Shown piece after piece: positions 1-6,536 of a stretch of 22,671 bases of DNA. The first letter of the stretch is position 1, and every line of letters begins with the position of its first letter. Source of the stretch: DATLZM01 sp035559315 (lineage in GTDB: Bacteria; Actinomycetota; UBA4738; HRBIN12); NCBI GenBank assembly GCA_035559315.1, contig DATMBJ010000130.1:1-22671 (forward strand), given 5' to 3'. The notes under the pieces were generated by a model. That model was not told where the DNA came from. It was given only the letters and a program-made list of their open reading frames with translations, and did not search any database. A program made the translations under genes and the position numbers.

Positions 1-175
1 GCGCTGCCGGGACCGCCGGCCCGGCCGGGGCCTCGCCGTGCTTGGCCCGGTAGGCCCGGACCGCCGCCGAGCGGGCCCGCCCCTCGGCCACGCGCCGGTC
101 GGTGCCCTTCGCCAGCTCCTCCTGGAGGACCCGGTCGAAGGTCTCCTGGTCGAGCGGGGTGTCCTCTCTCGCCAT
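1..175 (-). CDS. Partial unidentified protein, last visible gene of the cytochrome b operon
   Basis: The first 58 residues are visible; the gene continues beyond the window start. It begins with ATG at 175, ten bases after the cytochrome b stop codon, with a good ribosome site (GAGGGGAG) in that gap. The N-terminus (MAREDTPLDQETFDRVLQEE) is hydrophilic and charged, followed by an Arg/Ala-rich stretch and an Ala/Pro-rich linker starting near residue 48. No membrane segment or haem motif lies in the visible part. Because it directly follows a cytochrome b that has only the b6-like N-terminal half, the missing part may hold the subunit IV-like C-terminal half of cytochrome b and/or a cytochrome c domain. 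That is inferred from position; I do not recognise the visible residues. Confidence 0.7.
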   Translation of the reverse strand, partial: MAREDTPLDQETFDRVLQEELAKGTDRRVAEGRARSAAVRAYRAKHGEAPAGPAVPAA

Positions 176-185
176 CGCTCCCCTC

Positions 186-956
186 TTACAGCGGCCCGGA
201 GATCCCGCCGTCCTTGCGGATCCTCCAGAAGTGGACGGCGAGGAACAGCACCATGACGAACGGCAGCGCGAGGACGTGGAGCACGTACCAGCGGAGCAGC
301 GTCTCGGGCCCCACGACCACGCCCCCGAGCAGCAGGAAGTTGGCCTGCTTCGCGATGAACGGCGAGTAGCCGGCCAGGCTGGTGCCCACGGTGACCGCCC
401 AGATCGCGAGCTGGTCCCAGGGCAGGAGGTAGCCGGTGAACGACAGGCCCAGCGTGAGGAACAGCAGGATCACGCCCACCACCCAGTTGAACTCCCGGGG
501 CGGCTTGTAGGCGCCGGTGTAGAACACCCGCGCCATGTGGAGCGTGACCGAGAGCACCATGAGGTGCGCGCCCCACCGATGGAGGTTCCGGACGAGGTCC
601 CCGAAGAACACCGAGGTCCGGATGTTCTGCATGTCGGCGTAGGCCTGGGCCGAGCCGATCTCGGCCATCGGCCGGTAGAAGAACATCAGGAAGATCCCGG
701 TCACCGTGAGCAGGATGAACAGGAAGAACGAGAGGCCGCCCAGGCAGAACGTGTAGGTCAGCTTTAGCCCGTGGCGCTTCACCTTCGTGGGGTGCAGGTG
801 GTACAGGACGTTGTTCATCGTCGCGAGCGCGCGGTCCCGCGACGTGTCCTTGTAGCCCCTCCGGAAGATCGAGCCCGGGCGGAAGATCGACTTCCAGACC
901 TCGGTCTCGCGGACCCGGTCGAACGCCTCCCCCGGCGAGGGCAGCTTGAGCTTCAC
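186..956 (-). CDS. qcrB: Cytochrome b, b6-type (N-terminal domain) of a quinol oxidoreductase
   Basis: The 256-residue protein is the four-helix haem-binding core of a bc/b6f-type complex. It carries two b haems in the membrane and takes electrons from quinol. Haem ligands are H126/H140 and H227/H242. The spacing of 14 in the first pair and 15 in the second is the b6f pattern; mitochondrial bc1 has 14 in both. C71, in FCLGG before the first transmembrane helix, matches the cysteine that in cytochrome b6 covalently binds the extra haem ci. The protein ends at IRKDGGISGPL like b6, so the subunit IV half must be a separate gene, probably the next one. The start is GTG at 956, preceded by GGGAGG; the ferredoxin stop lies 18 bases upstream. 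The first 45 residues form a charged cytoplasmic extension. Confidence 0.93.
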   Translation of the reverse strand: MKLKLPSPGEAFDRVRETEVWKSIFRPGSIFRRGYKDTSRDRALATMNNVLYHLHPTKVKRHGLKLTYTFCLGGLSFFLFILLTVTGIFLMFFYRPMAEIGSAQAYADMQNIRTSVFFGDLVRNLHRWGAHLMVLSVTLHMARVFYTGAYKPPREFNWVVGVILLFLTLGLSFTGYLLPWDQLAIWAVTVGTSLAGYSPFIAKQANFLLLGGVVVGPETLLRWYVLHVLALPFVMVLFLAVHFWRIRKDGGISGPL

Positions 957-974
957 CGGCCTCCCGTCACCTCC

Positions 975-1370
975 TCACGCCTCGGCCTGCTGCGACATCG
1001 GGACCTCGGCCATCCGCCGGAGCCCGCCCGCGCCCTCCGGCAGCCGGGCGTAGTAGAGCGTGTCGGTGGGGCAGCGCTCGACGCACACCGAGCAGCGCGT
1101 GCAGGCGTTGTCGTCCACGACGAAGATGGCCGCGGCCTCCCGGACCTCCGCCTCGACCGAGTCGTCCTCGGCGTCGCGGACGATCTCGGGCGAGAGCATG
1201 TAGATGCAGTTCCACGGGCACACGTCCTCGCAGGCCCGGCAGAGGATGCAGTTGTCGGGGTCCAGCATGAGGTGCTTGGGGGACCGCACCCCCTGGGCGA
1301 GCCACTCGGGGTCGACCGTCTCGACCACGTAGTCGGTGTGGATGTCGACCTCGGTCTTCTGGAACGGCAT
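975..1370 (-). CDS. 2x[4Fe-4S] dicluster ferredoxin subunit
   Basis: This 131-residue soluble protein has two complete 4Fe-4S motifs: C41-x2-C44-x2-C47-x3-C51-P and C90-x2-C93-x2-C96-x3-C100-P. It also has an extra C55. It has no twin-arginine or Sec signal and no membrane helix, so it should sit on the cytoplasmic face. The 38-residue linker between the motifs is acidic. The gene lies 17 bases after the small membrane protein and directly before cytochrome b, with GGGGTGAG before its ATG. In this operon it occupies the place where a Rieske protein would be expected. It may be an iron-sulfur subunit of the cytochrome b complex or connect it to a cytoplasmic donor or acceptor. The Fe-S assignment is secure; the partner and direction of electron flow are inferred. 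Confidence 0.9.
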   Translation of the reverse strand: MPFQKTEVDIHTDYVVETVDPEWLAQGVRSPKHLMLDPDNCILCRACEDVCPWNCIYMLSPEIVRDAEDDSVEAEVREAAAIFVVDDNACTRCSVCVERCPTDTLYYARLPEGAGGLRRMAEVPMSQQAEA

Positions 1371-1387
1371 CGCTCACCCCGCCTCGT

Positions 1388-1783
1388 TCACCGGTACCCG
1401 CCGGTCGGACGGACGTCGCCCGTCTGCCCGCGGAGCCTCCGCCGCCAGTTCTGGAGCACCACCGCGACCACCGCGAGCGTGAGGAGCGGCCCCACCGTGA
1501 GCCCCATCGCGATCGCGTCGCGGACCTGGAGGGCCACCTCCTTGCCCCAGGGGAGGTCCTTGATCGCCGCCTCGATGTCCGTGGGCCCGCCCCATCCGAG
1601 GGTCTGCTCCGCGAAGTACATCCAGAACGACGGGATCACGACCGCCGCGATGAGCAGGTAGAACCAGATCGCCACCGACGCGATCACCGCCGTCGTCCAC
1701 GTCCACTCGAAGCTCTTGAGGAACGCCTCGACCCGCTCCTTCGCCGGAGCGAGCCGGTCCTCGAGCGCGCGTGGCAGCTTCAT
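1388..1783 (-). CDS. Two-helix membrane protein of the cytochrome b operon
   Basis: First gene of the minus-strand operon, 131 residues. The N-terminus is amphipathic and charged (about 1-28). A first hydrophobic helix spans about 30-55 (TAVIASVAIWFYLLIAAVVI). A 35-residue loop then contains GWGGPTDIEAAIKDLPWG, followed by a second helix at about 92-111 and a basic C-terminal tail. There are no Cys or His ligands for haem or iron-sulfur, so it is probably structural. I do not recognise a named family. Its position just before a ferredoxin and cytochrome b suggests a small subunit or assembly anchor of that complex. The ATG at 1783 has only a weak ribosome site (GGGG), with a TATCAT -10 box about 47 bases upstream. 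It ends 17 bases before the ferredoxin start. Confidence 0.8.
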   Translation of the reverse strand: MKLPRALEDRLAPAKERVEAFLKSFEWTWTTAVIASVAIWFYLLIAAVVIPSFWMYFAEQTLGWGGPTDIEAAIKDLPWGKEVALQVRDAIAMGLTVGPLLTLAVVAVVLQNWRRRLRGQTGDVRPTGGYR

Positions 1784-1829
1784 CGGACGAACCCCATCTT
1801 AGCTTCCGGGCCCTCCGCCGGGCCGCGCG

Positions 1830-1835
1830 ATGATA
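1830..1835 (-). promoter_or_regulatory. Candidate -10 box for the cytochrome b operon
   Basis: On the minus strand the sequence reads TATCAT, 47 bases before the first gene of the operon. This is a good match to a housekeeping -10, but no convincing -35 lies 17 bases further upstream. The predicted transcript would have a leader of about 40 bases. The Rex-like palindrome is centred about 60 bases upstream of this box. Confidence 0.35.
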
Positions 1836-1881
1836 GCAACGCGCCGCAGGCTCGCCGCCCTCCGGAGGGATGCCCCCCCAA

Positions 1882-1903
1882 GCTCGTGAAACGTTTCACG
1901 AGC
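1882..1903. promoter_or_regulatory. Perfect 22-bp palindrome, Rex-like operator (site A)
   Basis: The 22 bases are a perfect inverted repeat with no spacer. The core 18 bases (1884-1901) read TCGTGAAACGTTTCACGA. The published Rex operator is TTGTGAA-N4-TTCACAA; site A differs from it only at one symmetrical base in each arm (C for T, G for A). Two related sites lie before the menJ-nuo operon in this window. Here the site sits between divergent operons: the cytochrome b operon on the minus strand (first codon about 100 bases away) and ccdA on the plus strand (first codon about 115 bases away). A LacI-family operator with the AACGTT centre is the main alternative, but the AAGGTT and ACGGTT centres of the other copies argue against it. 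Confidence 0.6.
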
Positions 1904-1977
1904 ACCGCCGACACTATGGACCGGGGCGGCGGCCGTTCGCAACCCTCCCCGCGGGGCCTCGGGCCCCCGCGGGCGCC

Positions 1978-1983
1978 TACACT
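1978..1983 (+). promoter_or_regulatory. Candidate -10 box for ccdA
   Basis: TACACT lies 35 bases before the ccdA start codon and is a plausible -10 element. No recognisable -35 is present at the usual distance. A second weak -10-like stretch (ACTATG, from 1913) just after the Rex-like palindrome would place the operator over its -35 region. The true start cannot be chosen from sequence. Confidence 0.25.
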
Positions 1984-2018
1984 GAGCCCGGAGCCGCCCC
2001 GCCCGGGGCGCCGCGGCC

Positions 2019-2759
2019 ATGGACGACCTCGTGAGACAGGGCCTGACCTCGTGGTGGGCGCCCGCGCTCGCGTTCGCCGCCGGGGTGGTGTCGTTCGCCT
2101 CCCCCTGCGTCTTCCCGCTCGTCCCCGGCTACGTGTCGTTCGTCTCGGGCACGCAGGGGCGCGGGGAGGGGGGCCGCCGCCCGGTGGCCCCCATGCTCGC
2201 GTTCGTGGCGGGCTTCGCCACGGTCTTCAGCGCGCTCGGGGCCTCGAGCGTCGCGGTGCGCCGGCTCGTGCTCTCGGGGGCGGGGGAGAAGCTCGCGGGG
2301 CTCGTGATCGCGGGCTTCGGGCTCTACATGCTGCTGTACGCCCTGCGGCTGGGCTCGCCCGCGATGTTCGCGGAGCGCCGGCCCCTCCTCTCGAGGGTCC
2401 GCCCCGGACCGGCCGGCGCGTTCCCGCTCGGGATGGCCTTCGCGGCCGGGTGGACGCCCTGCATCGGGCCGGTCCTCGCCGGGATCCTGGGGATCGCCGG
2501 GGCCCAGGGCGGCGCGCTCCGGGGGGCGTTCCTGCTGTTCGTGTACTCGCTCGGCCTGGGGCTGCCGTTCGTGCTCGTGGGGCTCGGGCTGCGGCGCCTG
2601 GTGGGGGCCCTCGCGGTGATCAAGCGGAACTACCACTGGATCGCGGGGGGCGCCGGGCTCGTGATGCTCGCGATCGGCGCCGCGGTCCTCACGGTGGGGT
2701 GGACGCGGCTCCTCGCCCCGATCCTGGACGACATCAACCGCTTCACCCCGCCGATCTGA
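2019..2759 (+). CDS. ccdA: CcdA, thiol-reducing transmembrane electron carrier for cytochrome c maturation
   Basis: The 246-residue integral membrane protein is of the CcdA/DsbD-beta family, with about six helices. It carries reducing equivalents from cytoplasmic thioredoxin across the membrane to extracytoplasmic thioredoxin-like proteins, which keep apocytochrome c cysteines reduced. The two family cysteines are visible in their usual motifs: C30 in SPCVFPLVPGY and C148 in GWTPCIGPV. A cytoplasmic loop around 45-57 is Gly/Arg-rich. It is followed 46 bases later by resB and ccsA, so the whole System II set is together. A downstream partner could be the TlpA/ResA-like lipoprotein encoded at 11239. 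The start is ATG at 2019; no strong ribosome site precedes it. Confidence 0.93.
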   Translation: MDDLVRQGLTSWWAPALAFAAGVVSFASPCVFPLVPGYVSFVSGTQGRGEGGRRPVAPMLAFVAGFATVFSALGASSVAVRRLVLSGAGEKLAGLVIAGFGLYMLLYALRLGSPAMFAERRPLLSRVRPGPAGAFPLGMAFAAGWTPCIGPVLAGILGIAGAQGGALRGAFLLFVYSLGLGLPFVLVGLGLRRLVGALAVIKRNYHWIAGGAGLVMLAIGAAVLTVGWTRLLAPILDDINRFTPPI

Positions 2760-2788
2760 CCGGGCCGCCCGGAGGCCCGCCGCCGCGC

Positions 2789-2794
2789 TAGCAT
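2789..2794 (+). promoter_or_regulatory. Candidate -10 box for resB
   Basis: TAGCAT lies in the 46-base gap between ccdA and resB, 11 bases before the resB ATG at 2806. No Shine-Dalgarno-like sequence lies between it and the start codon. If used, it would give a very short leader or a near-leaderless resB-ccsA transcript. No -35 is recognisable. Confidence 0.25.
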
Positions 2795-2805
2795 CGGGGC
2801 GCCGG

Positions 2806-4389
2806 ATGTCCTCCGCCCTCGCCCCCAGCCCGATCACGATGCGGCGGTCCGTGGCCATGGTCTGGCGGACCCTCCGCTCGATGCGCACCGCCCTCGTGCT
2901 GCTCCTCGTGCTCGCCGTCGCCTCGGTGGCCGGCTCGCTCGTCCCCCAGGCCCAGAACTCGCCGGAAGCGGTGGCGGCGATGTTCCGCGAACACCCCCTC
3001 CGGGCGGAGATCTACGCGCGGCTCGGGCTGTTCGACGTCTACGGCTCGTGGTGGTTCGCGCTCATCGCCACCCTGCTGTTCCTGTCGCTCGGCGCGTGCC
3101 TCCTGCCCCGGACCCGGGCCCTCGTCCGCAACCTCCGGGCCCGCCCCCAGCCGGCCCGGGAGGTGGAGGGCTTCCGCCACTACGCGGAGCGGCGGGTGGC
3201 CGCCGACCCGGAGGCGGCCGCCGCCGCCGCCCGGCGCGTGCTCCGCCGTCGGCGGTTCCGGCTGTCGCGCCCCGACGGCGGGACCGCCCTCGCCGCCGAC
3301 AAGGGGCTCGCCCGCGAGGCCGGGAGCCTCCTGTTCCACTGGTCGTTCTTCCTGCTGCTCGTCGGCGTGGCCTGGGGGAAGGGGACCGGCTTCACGGGCC
3401 AGGCCGTGATCGTCGAGGGCGAGACCTGGACCGAGGCCCACGCGAACTACGACGGGAACCTGCGGGAGGGCCGGTACTTCGGCGAGGACCACACCGGGAT
3501 CGGGATCCGGGTCCTGAGCTTCGAGGACGCCTACCTCCCCGACGGGCAGCCCACCCGGTTCGTGACCCGCGCCGACCTCCTCGACCCGGAGGGGCGGCTC
3601 CTGGAGCGGGTGGAGATCAGCCCGAACCACCCGGCCGAGGTGGCCGGGCTCCGCATCTACCAGTACGGCTACGGGTGGGCGCCGGTGCTCGAGGTCCGGC
3701 GGGACGGCGAGCCCATCGCCTCGGGGCCCGTCCCGTTCCAGCAGGACCCACCGCCGCCGCGGGTGAGCCCCCTCGCGCTGCCGTGGCGGGGGGCCCTCAA
3801 GCTCCCGTCGCTCTCGCCGCAGGTCGGGGTGAGCCTCGAGCTCTGGCCCGACGCGCGGGGCCTGGTGGGCTTCCTGGCCGGCCGCCCGACGCTGATGCTC
3901 GAGGCCCGCGACCCCGTCATCCTGTGGCGCGCCTACCGGGGGGACCTCCACGCCGACGAGGTGCAGCGGACGACCCAGCTCGACCTCCGCGACCTGGAGC
4001 CGTGGAGGAGCGGCGCCCTGGGCCTGGGCCGGACCGTGGACCTCGCCACGGGGGAGCTCGTCCGCCCCGGCGAGGGGAGGCTCACGCTCACCTTCGCCGG
4101 CCTCCGCCGCTACACCGTCCTCCAGGTCGGCCGGGACCGCGGGGTCGGGCTCGTGCTCGCCGCGGCTATCCTGATGCTCGTGGGCCTCCTCCCCGCGTTG
4201 TTCTCCTCCCGTCGCCGCGTGTTCGTGCGGACCGAGCCCGACGGCGAGGGCGCCCTCCTGCGGGTGGGCGGCTTCGCCCTCCAGCAGCGGGCCCGGTTCG
4301 AGGAGGAGTTCGCCGGGCTCGTCGAGGAGATGGCGCGGGCGGCGGGGACGCGGCACGAGCCGGCGCGCGCGGGGGCCGGGGCGCCGTGA
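2806..4389 (+). CDS. resB: ResB-family cytochrome c biogenesis protein
   Basis: The 527-residue protein is the System II (Ccs) partner that, with CcsA, moves haem across the membrane and attaches it to apocytochrome c. The ResB layout is visible. Helices lie near 28-47, 82-100 and 173-190, where GSLLFHWSFFLLLVG carries the conserved His178. A large extracytoplasmic domain of about 250 residues follows, then a last helix near 445-465 and a basic cytoplasmic tail. Length is normal for the family. A second ATG at 2839 is possible; the first was kept because it lies just after a -10-like box. Its stop overlaps the ccsA GTG start (GTGA), showing translational coupling. Products that need it here include the cytochrome c domain of CtaC. 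Confidence 0.92.
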   Translation: MSSALAPSPITMRRSVAMVWRTLRSMRTALVLLLVLAVASVAGSLVPQAQNSPEAVAAMFREHPLRAEIYARLGLFDVYGSWWFALIATLLFLSLGACLLPRTRALVRNLRARPQPAREVEGFRHYAERRVAADPEAAAAAARRVLRRRRFRLSRPDGGTALAADKGLAREAGSLLFHWSFFLLLVGVAWGKGTGFTGQAVIVEGETWTEAHANYDGNLREGRYFGEDHTGIGIRVLSFEDAYLPDGQPTRFVTRADLLDPEGRLLERVEISPNHPAEVAGLRIYQYGYGWAPVLEVRRDGEPIASGPVPFQQDPPPPRVSPLALPWRGALKLPSLSPQVGVSLELWPDARGLVGFLAGRPTLMLEARDPVILWRAYRGDLHADEVQRTTQLDLRDLEPWRSGALGLGRTVDLATGELVRPGEGRLTLTFAGLRRYTVLQVGRDRGVGLVLAAAILMLVGLLPALFSSRRRVFVRTEPDGEGALLRVGGFALQQRARFEEEFAGLVEEMARAAGTRHEPARAGAGAP

Positions 4390-5330
4390 GCCGGGCGGCC
4401 TGGAGCGGGCTCTCGACGACGGCCTTCTCGGTCGCCCTGTTCGCCTACCTGGCCGCGATGCTCGGCTACTTCCACCACCTCGCGTTCCGGCGGCGGGCGG
4501 TGGCGCTCGCGGCCGCCGCCGTGGCCTGGGCGGGGCTCGCCGCCCACGCCGTCTCGGTCGTGGCCCGCGGCGTCGCGGCGGGCCGGGTGCCGTGGGGCAA
4601 CATGTACGAGTACTCCTCGCTCCTGGCGCTCCTCACGGTCGCGGGCTACCTGGGCTACGTCGAGCTCCGCCACGGCCTGCGGCAGCTCGGCGGCTTCGCG
4701 CTCATGTTCGCCGTCGTCACGATGGCGATCGCCGTCGAGTTCCTGTACGTCGGTCCGGCCCCGCTCGTCCCGGCGCTCGACTCCTACTGGCTCAAGGTCC
4801 ACGTGGTTGCGGCGATCGTCGGCTCCTCGCTCTTCGCGCTGGGCGCGGGCGTGGCCACGCCCCTGTACCTCGTGCAGGAGGCTCGGGAGCGGCGCCGGGG
4901 ACGGGCGCCGGCGCCGATCATGGGGGCCGCGGTGGAGGTGGGCGACCCTCCGGACCGGGCGGCGTGGGCCGACGAGCCCGAGGTCGAGGCGCCCGGTCCG
5001 CGGCGGGGCGTCCTCCCGCCCGCGGCCGTCCTCGACCGGCTCGCCTATCGGACGATCGCCTTCGCCTTCCCGATCTGGACCTTCGCGGTGATCTCGGGCG
5101 CCATCTGGGCCCAGCACGCCTGGGGGCGGTACTGGGGGTGGGATCCCAAGGAGACCTGGTCGTTCATCACCTGGACCGTCTTCGCCGGCTACCTCCACGC
5201 CCGGGCCACGATGGGGTGGAAGGGGAGGCGGGCCGCGGTCCTGGCCCTCGTCGGGTTCGGCTCGCTCCTCGTCACGTACTACGTCGTGAACCTGTGGATC
5301 GTCGGGCTGCACTCGTACGCCGGGGTCTGA
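4386..5330 (+). CDS. ccsA: CcsA/ResC haem-handling cytochrome c synthetase subunit
   Basis: The 314-residue multi-helix membrane protein carries the WWD haem-handling signature WGRYWGWDPKETWSF (246-260). This is flanked by histidines expected to bind haem: H139 (LKVHV) and H309 (GLHSYAG), with transmembrane candidates H54, H244 and H271. Together with ResB it forms the System II haem-ligation complex. A charged, Pro-rich loop at about 165-215, between helices, is longer than in many homologues. The start is GTG at 4386, overlapping the resB stop by four bases; nothing else in frame gives a complete first helix. The reading frame is open far upstream, but only as an antisense-like GC artefact within resB. 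The C-terminus ends right after the second haem histidine, as is usual. Confidence 0.93.
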   Translation: MSRAAWSGLSTTAFSVALFAYLAAMLGYFHHLAFRRRAVALAAAAVAWAGLAAHAVSVVARGVAAGRVPWGNMYEYSSLLALLTVAGYLGYVELRHGLRQLGGFALMFAVVTMAIAVEFLYVGPAPLVPALDSYWLKVHVVAAIVGSSLFALGAGVATPLYLVQEARERRRGRAPAPIMGAAVEVGDPPDRAAWADEPEVEAPGPRRGVLPPAAVLDRLAYRTIAFAFPIWTFAVISGAIWAQHAWGRYWGWDPKETWSFITWTVFAGYLHARATMGWKGRRAAVLALVGFGSLLVTYYVVNLWIVGLHSYAGV

Positions 5331-5385
5331 ACGCCGCGGGACCCGCCGTGGCTCGGCGCGGGGCGGCGCTCCTCCCGAGCGGTGG

Positions 5386-5391
5386 TAGTCT
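5386..5391 (+). promoter_or_regulatory. Candidate -10 box for the cta operon
   Basis: TAGTCT lies in the 112-base gap between ccsA and ctaC, 51 bases before the GTG start. It resembles the actinobacterial TAGNNT -10. There is no clear -35 and no Rex-like palindrome in this gap. The rest of 5331-5442 shows no obvious hairpin-T-tract terminator for ccsA. Confidence 0.3.
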
Positions 5392-5442
5392 GCGCCGGGC
5401 TCCGGCCCGTCCGTCGAACGACCACCGAGGGGTACGGCAGGC

Positions 5443-6522
5443 GTGAGGAAGCTGCGCACCGTCCGGCTCGCGGCCGCCGTCGCGGCGCTGGCCCTGGTCC
5501 TCGCGTCCTGCGCGGAGAACGCGCCCCAGGACTCGCTCCGGCCGGCCGGGCCGTACCAGGAGGAGATCCACCGGCTCTTCGTACCTGTGTTCTGGGTCGC
5601 CGCGGCGATCTTCTTCCTGGTCCAGGGCGCCTTGGTCTACTTCCTCTACCGCTACCGGCACCGGCCGGGCCGGGAGGGGATCCCGCCCCAGGTCCACGGC
5701 AACACCCGGCTCGAGATCGCCTGGACCATCGCGCCCGCGCTGATCCTCGTGTTCGTGGCGGTCCCCACGGTCTCCACGATCTGGGACCTGGCCCGCCGCC
5801 CCTCGGGGGACGTGCTCCACGTGGAGGTCGTGGGCCACCAGTGGTGGTGGGAGTTCCGCTACACCGATCCCGCCTACGACACGGGCGAGGGACCGCTCAC
5901 CACCGCGAACCAGCTCCACGTCCCGGTGGGGCGCACCGTCGAGCTCACGCTCACGGCCGACCCCCAGGACGTGCTCGGCGCGGGGAACGCCGTGATCCAC
6001 TCGTTCTGGGCCGGGCGCCTGTTCGGGAAGCAGGACGTCGTGCCGGGCCGGGAGAACCGGATCGTGTTCTCCGCGGACGAACCGGGGGTCTACCCGGGCC
6101 AGTGCTACGAGTTCTGCGGCCTCTCCCACGCCTGGATGCGGTTCGAGATCGTGGCCCAGACCCAGGAGGACTTCGAGGCCTGGGTGCGCGCGCAGCTGCC
6201 CCCCGCGGCCGCGCCGGAGGGCGGGCTCCCCGCCCGCGGGCTCGACGTCTTCACCGGCCCCCTCTCGAGCGGGCTGGGGACCTGCATCGCCTGCCACACG
6301 ATCCGCGGGGTGGAGACCGCGGCCGGCAAGGGCGGGCCCGACCTCACCCACTTCGCGAGCCGCAGCTGCTTCGCGGGGTGCAAGTTCGAGCTCACCGAGG
6401 AGAACCTGCGGCGCTGGCTGCGCGACCCGCCGGCGATGAAGGAGGGGTCCTTCATGCCGAACTACCGGCTCACCGATGAGGAGATCGACGCCCTCGTGGC
6501 GTTCCTCCTGACGCTACGCTGA
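5443..6522 (+). CDS. ctaC: Cytochrome c oxidase subunit II fused to cytochrome c (caa3 type)
   Basis: The 359-residue lipoprotein receives electrons and passes them to the oxidase core. A signal peptide ends in lipobox LASC, with C23 as the lipidated residue. Helices lie at about 47-70 and 93-115. The cupredoxin domain binds the dinuclear CuA through H186, C221, E223, C225, H229 and M232 (CYEFCGLSHAWM). A C-terminal cytochrome c domain (about 265-359) has C281-I-A-C284-H285, and M338 (FMPNY) is the likely axial ligand. The domain also carries C309 and C313, which are not haem ligands and could form a disulfide. The GTG start at 5443 follows GAGGGG and gives a proper signal peptide. First gene of the oxidase operon. 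Confidence 0.95.
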   Translation: MRKLRTVRLAAAVAALALVLASCAENAPQDSLRPAGPYQEEIHRLFVPVFWVAAAIFFLVQGALVYFLYRYRHRPGREGIPPQVHGNTRLEIAWTIAPALILVFVAVPTVSTIWDLARRPSGDVLHVEVVGHQWWWEFRYTDPAYDTGEGPLTTANQLHVPVGRTVELTLTADPQDVLGAGNAVIHSFWAGRLFGKQDVVPGRENRIVFSADEPGVYPGQCYEFCGLSHAWMRFEIVAQTQEDFEAWVRAQLPPAAAPEGGLPARGLDVFTGPLSSGLGTCIACHTIRGVETAAGKGGPDLTHFASRSCFAGCKFELTEENLRRWLRDPPAMKEGSFMPNYRLTDEEIDALVAFLLTLR

Positions 6523-6536
6523 GGGGGGGAGGGGCG

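Noticed and set aside
1882..1903. The palindrome as a transcription terminator
   Set aside because: It has no loop and no T-tract, and sits between divergent starts, not after a gene.
2788..4356. Long minus-strand open frame (over 500 codons) opposite resB
   Set aside because: The translation is His/Pro/Arg/Glu-rich with no domain pattern, as expected for the antisense of a very GC-rich gene; the plus strand encodes a clear ResB.
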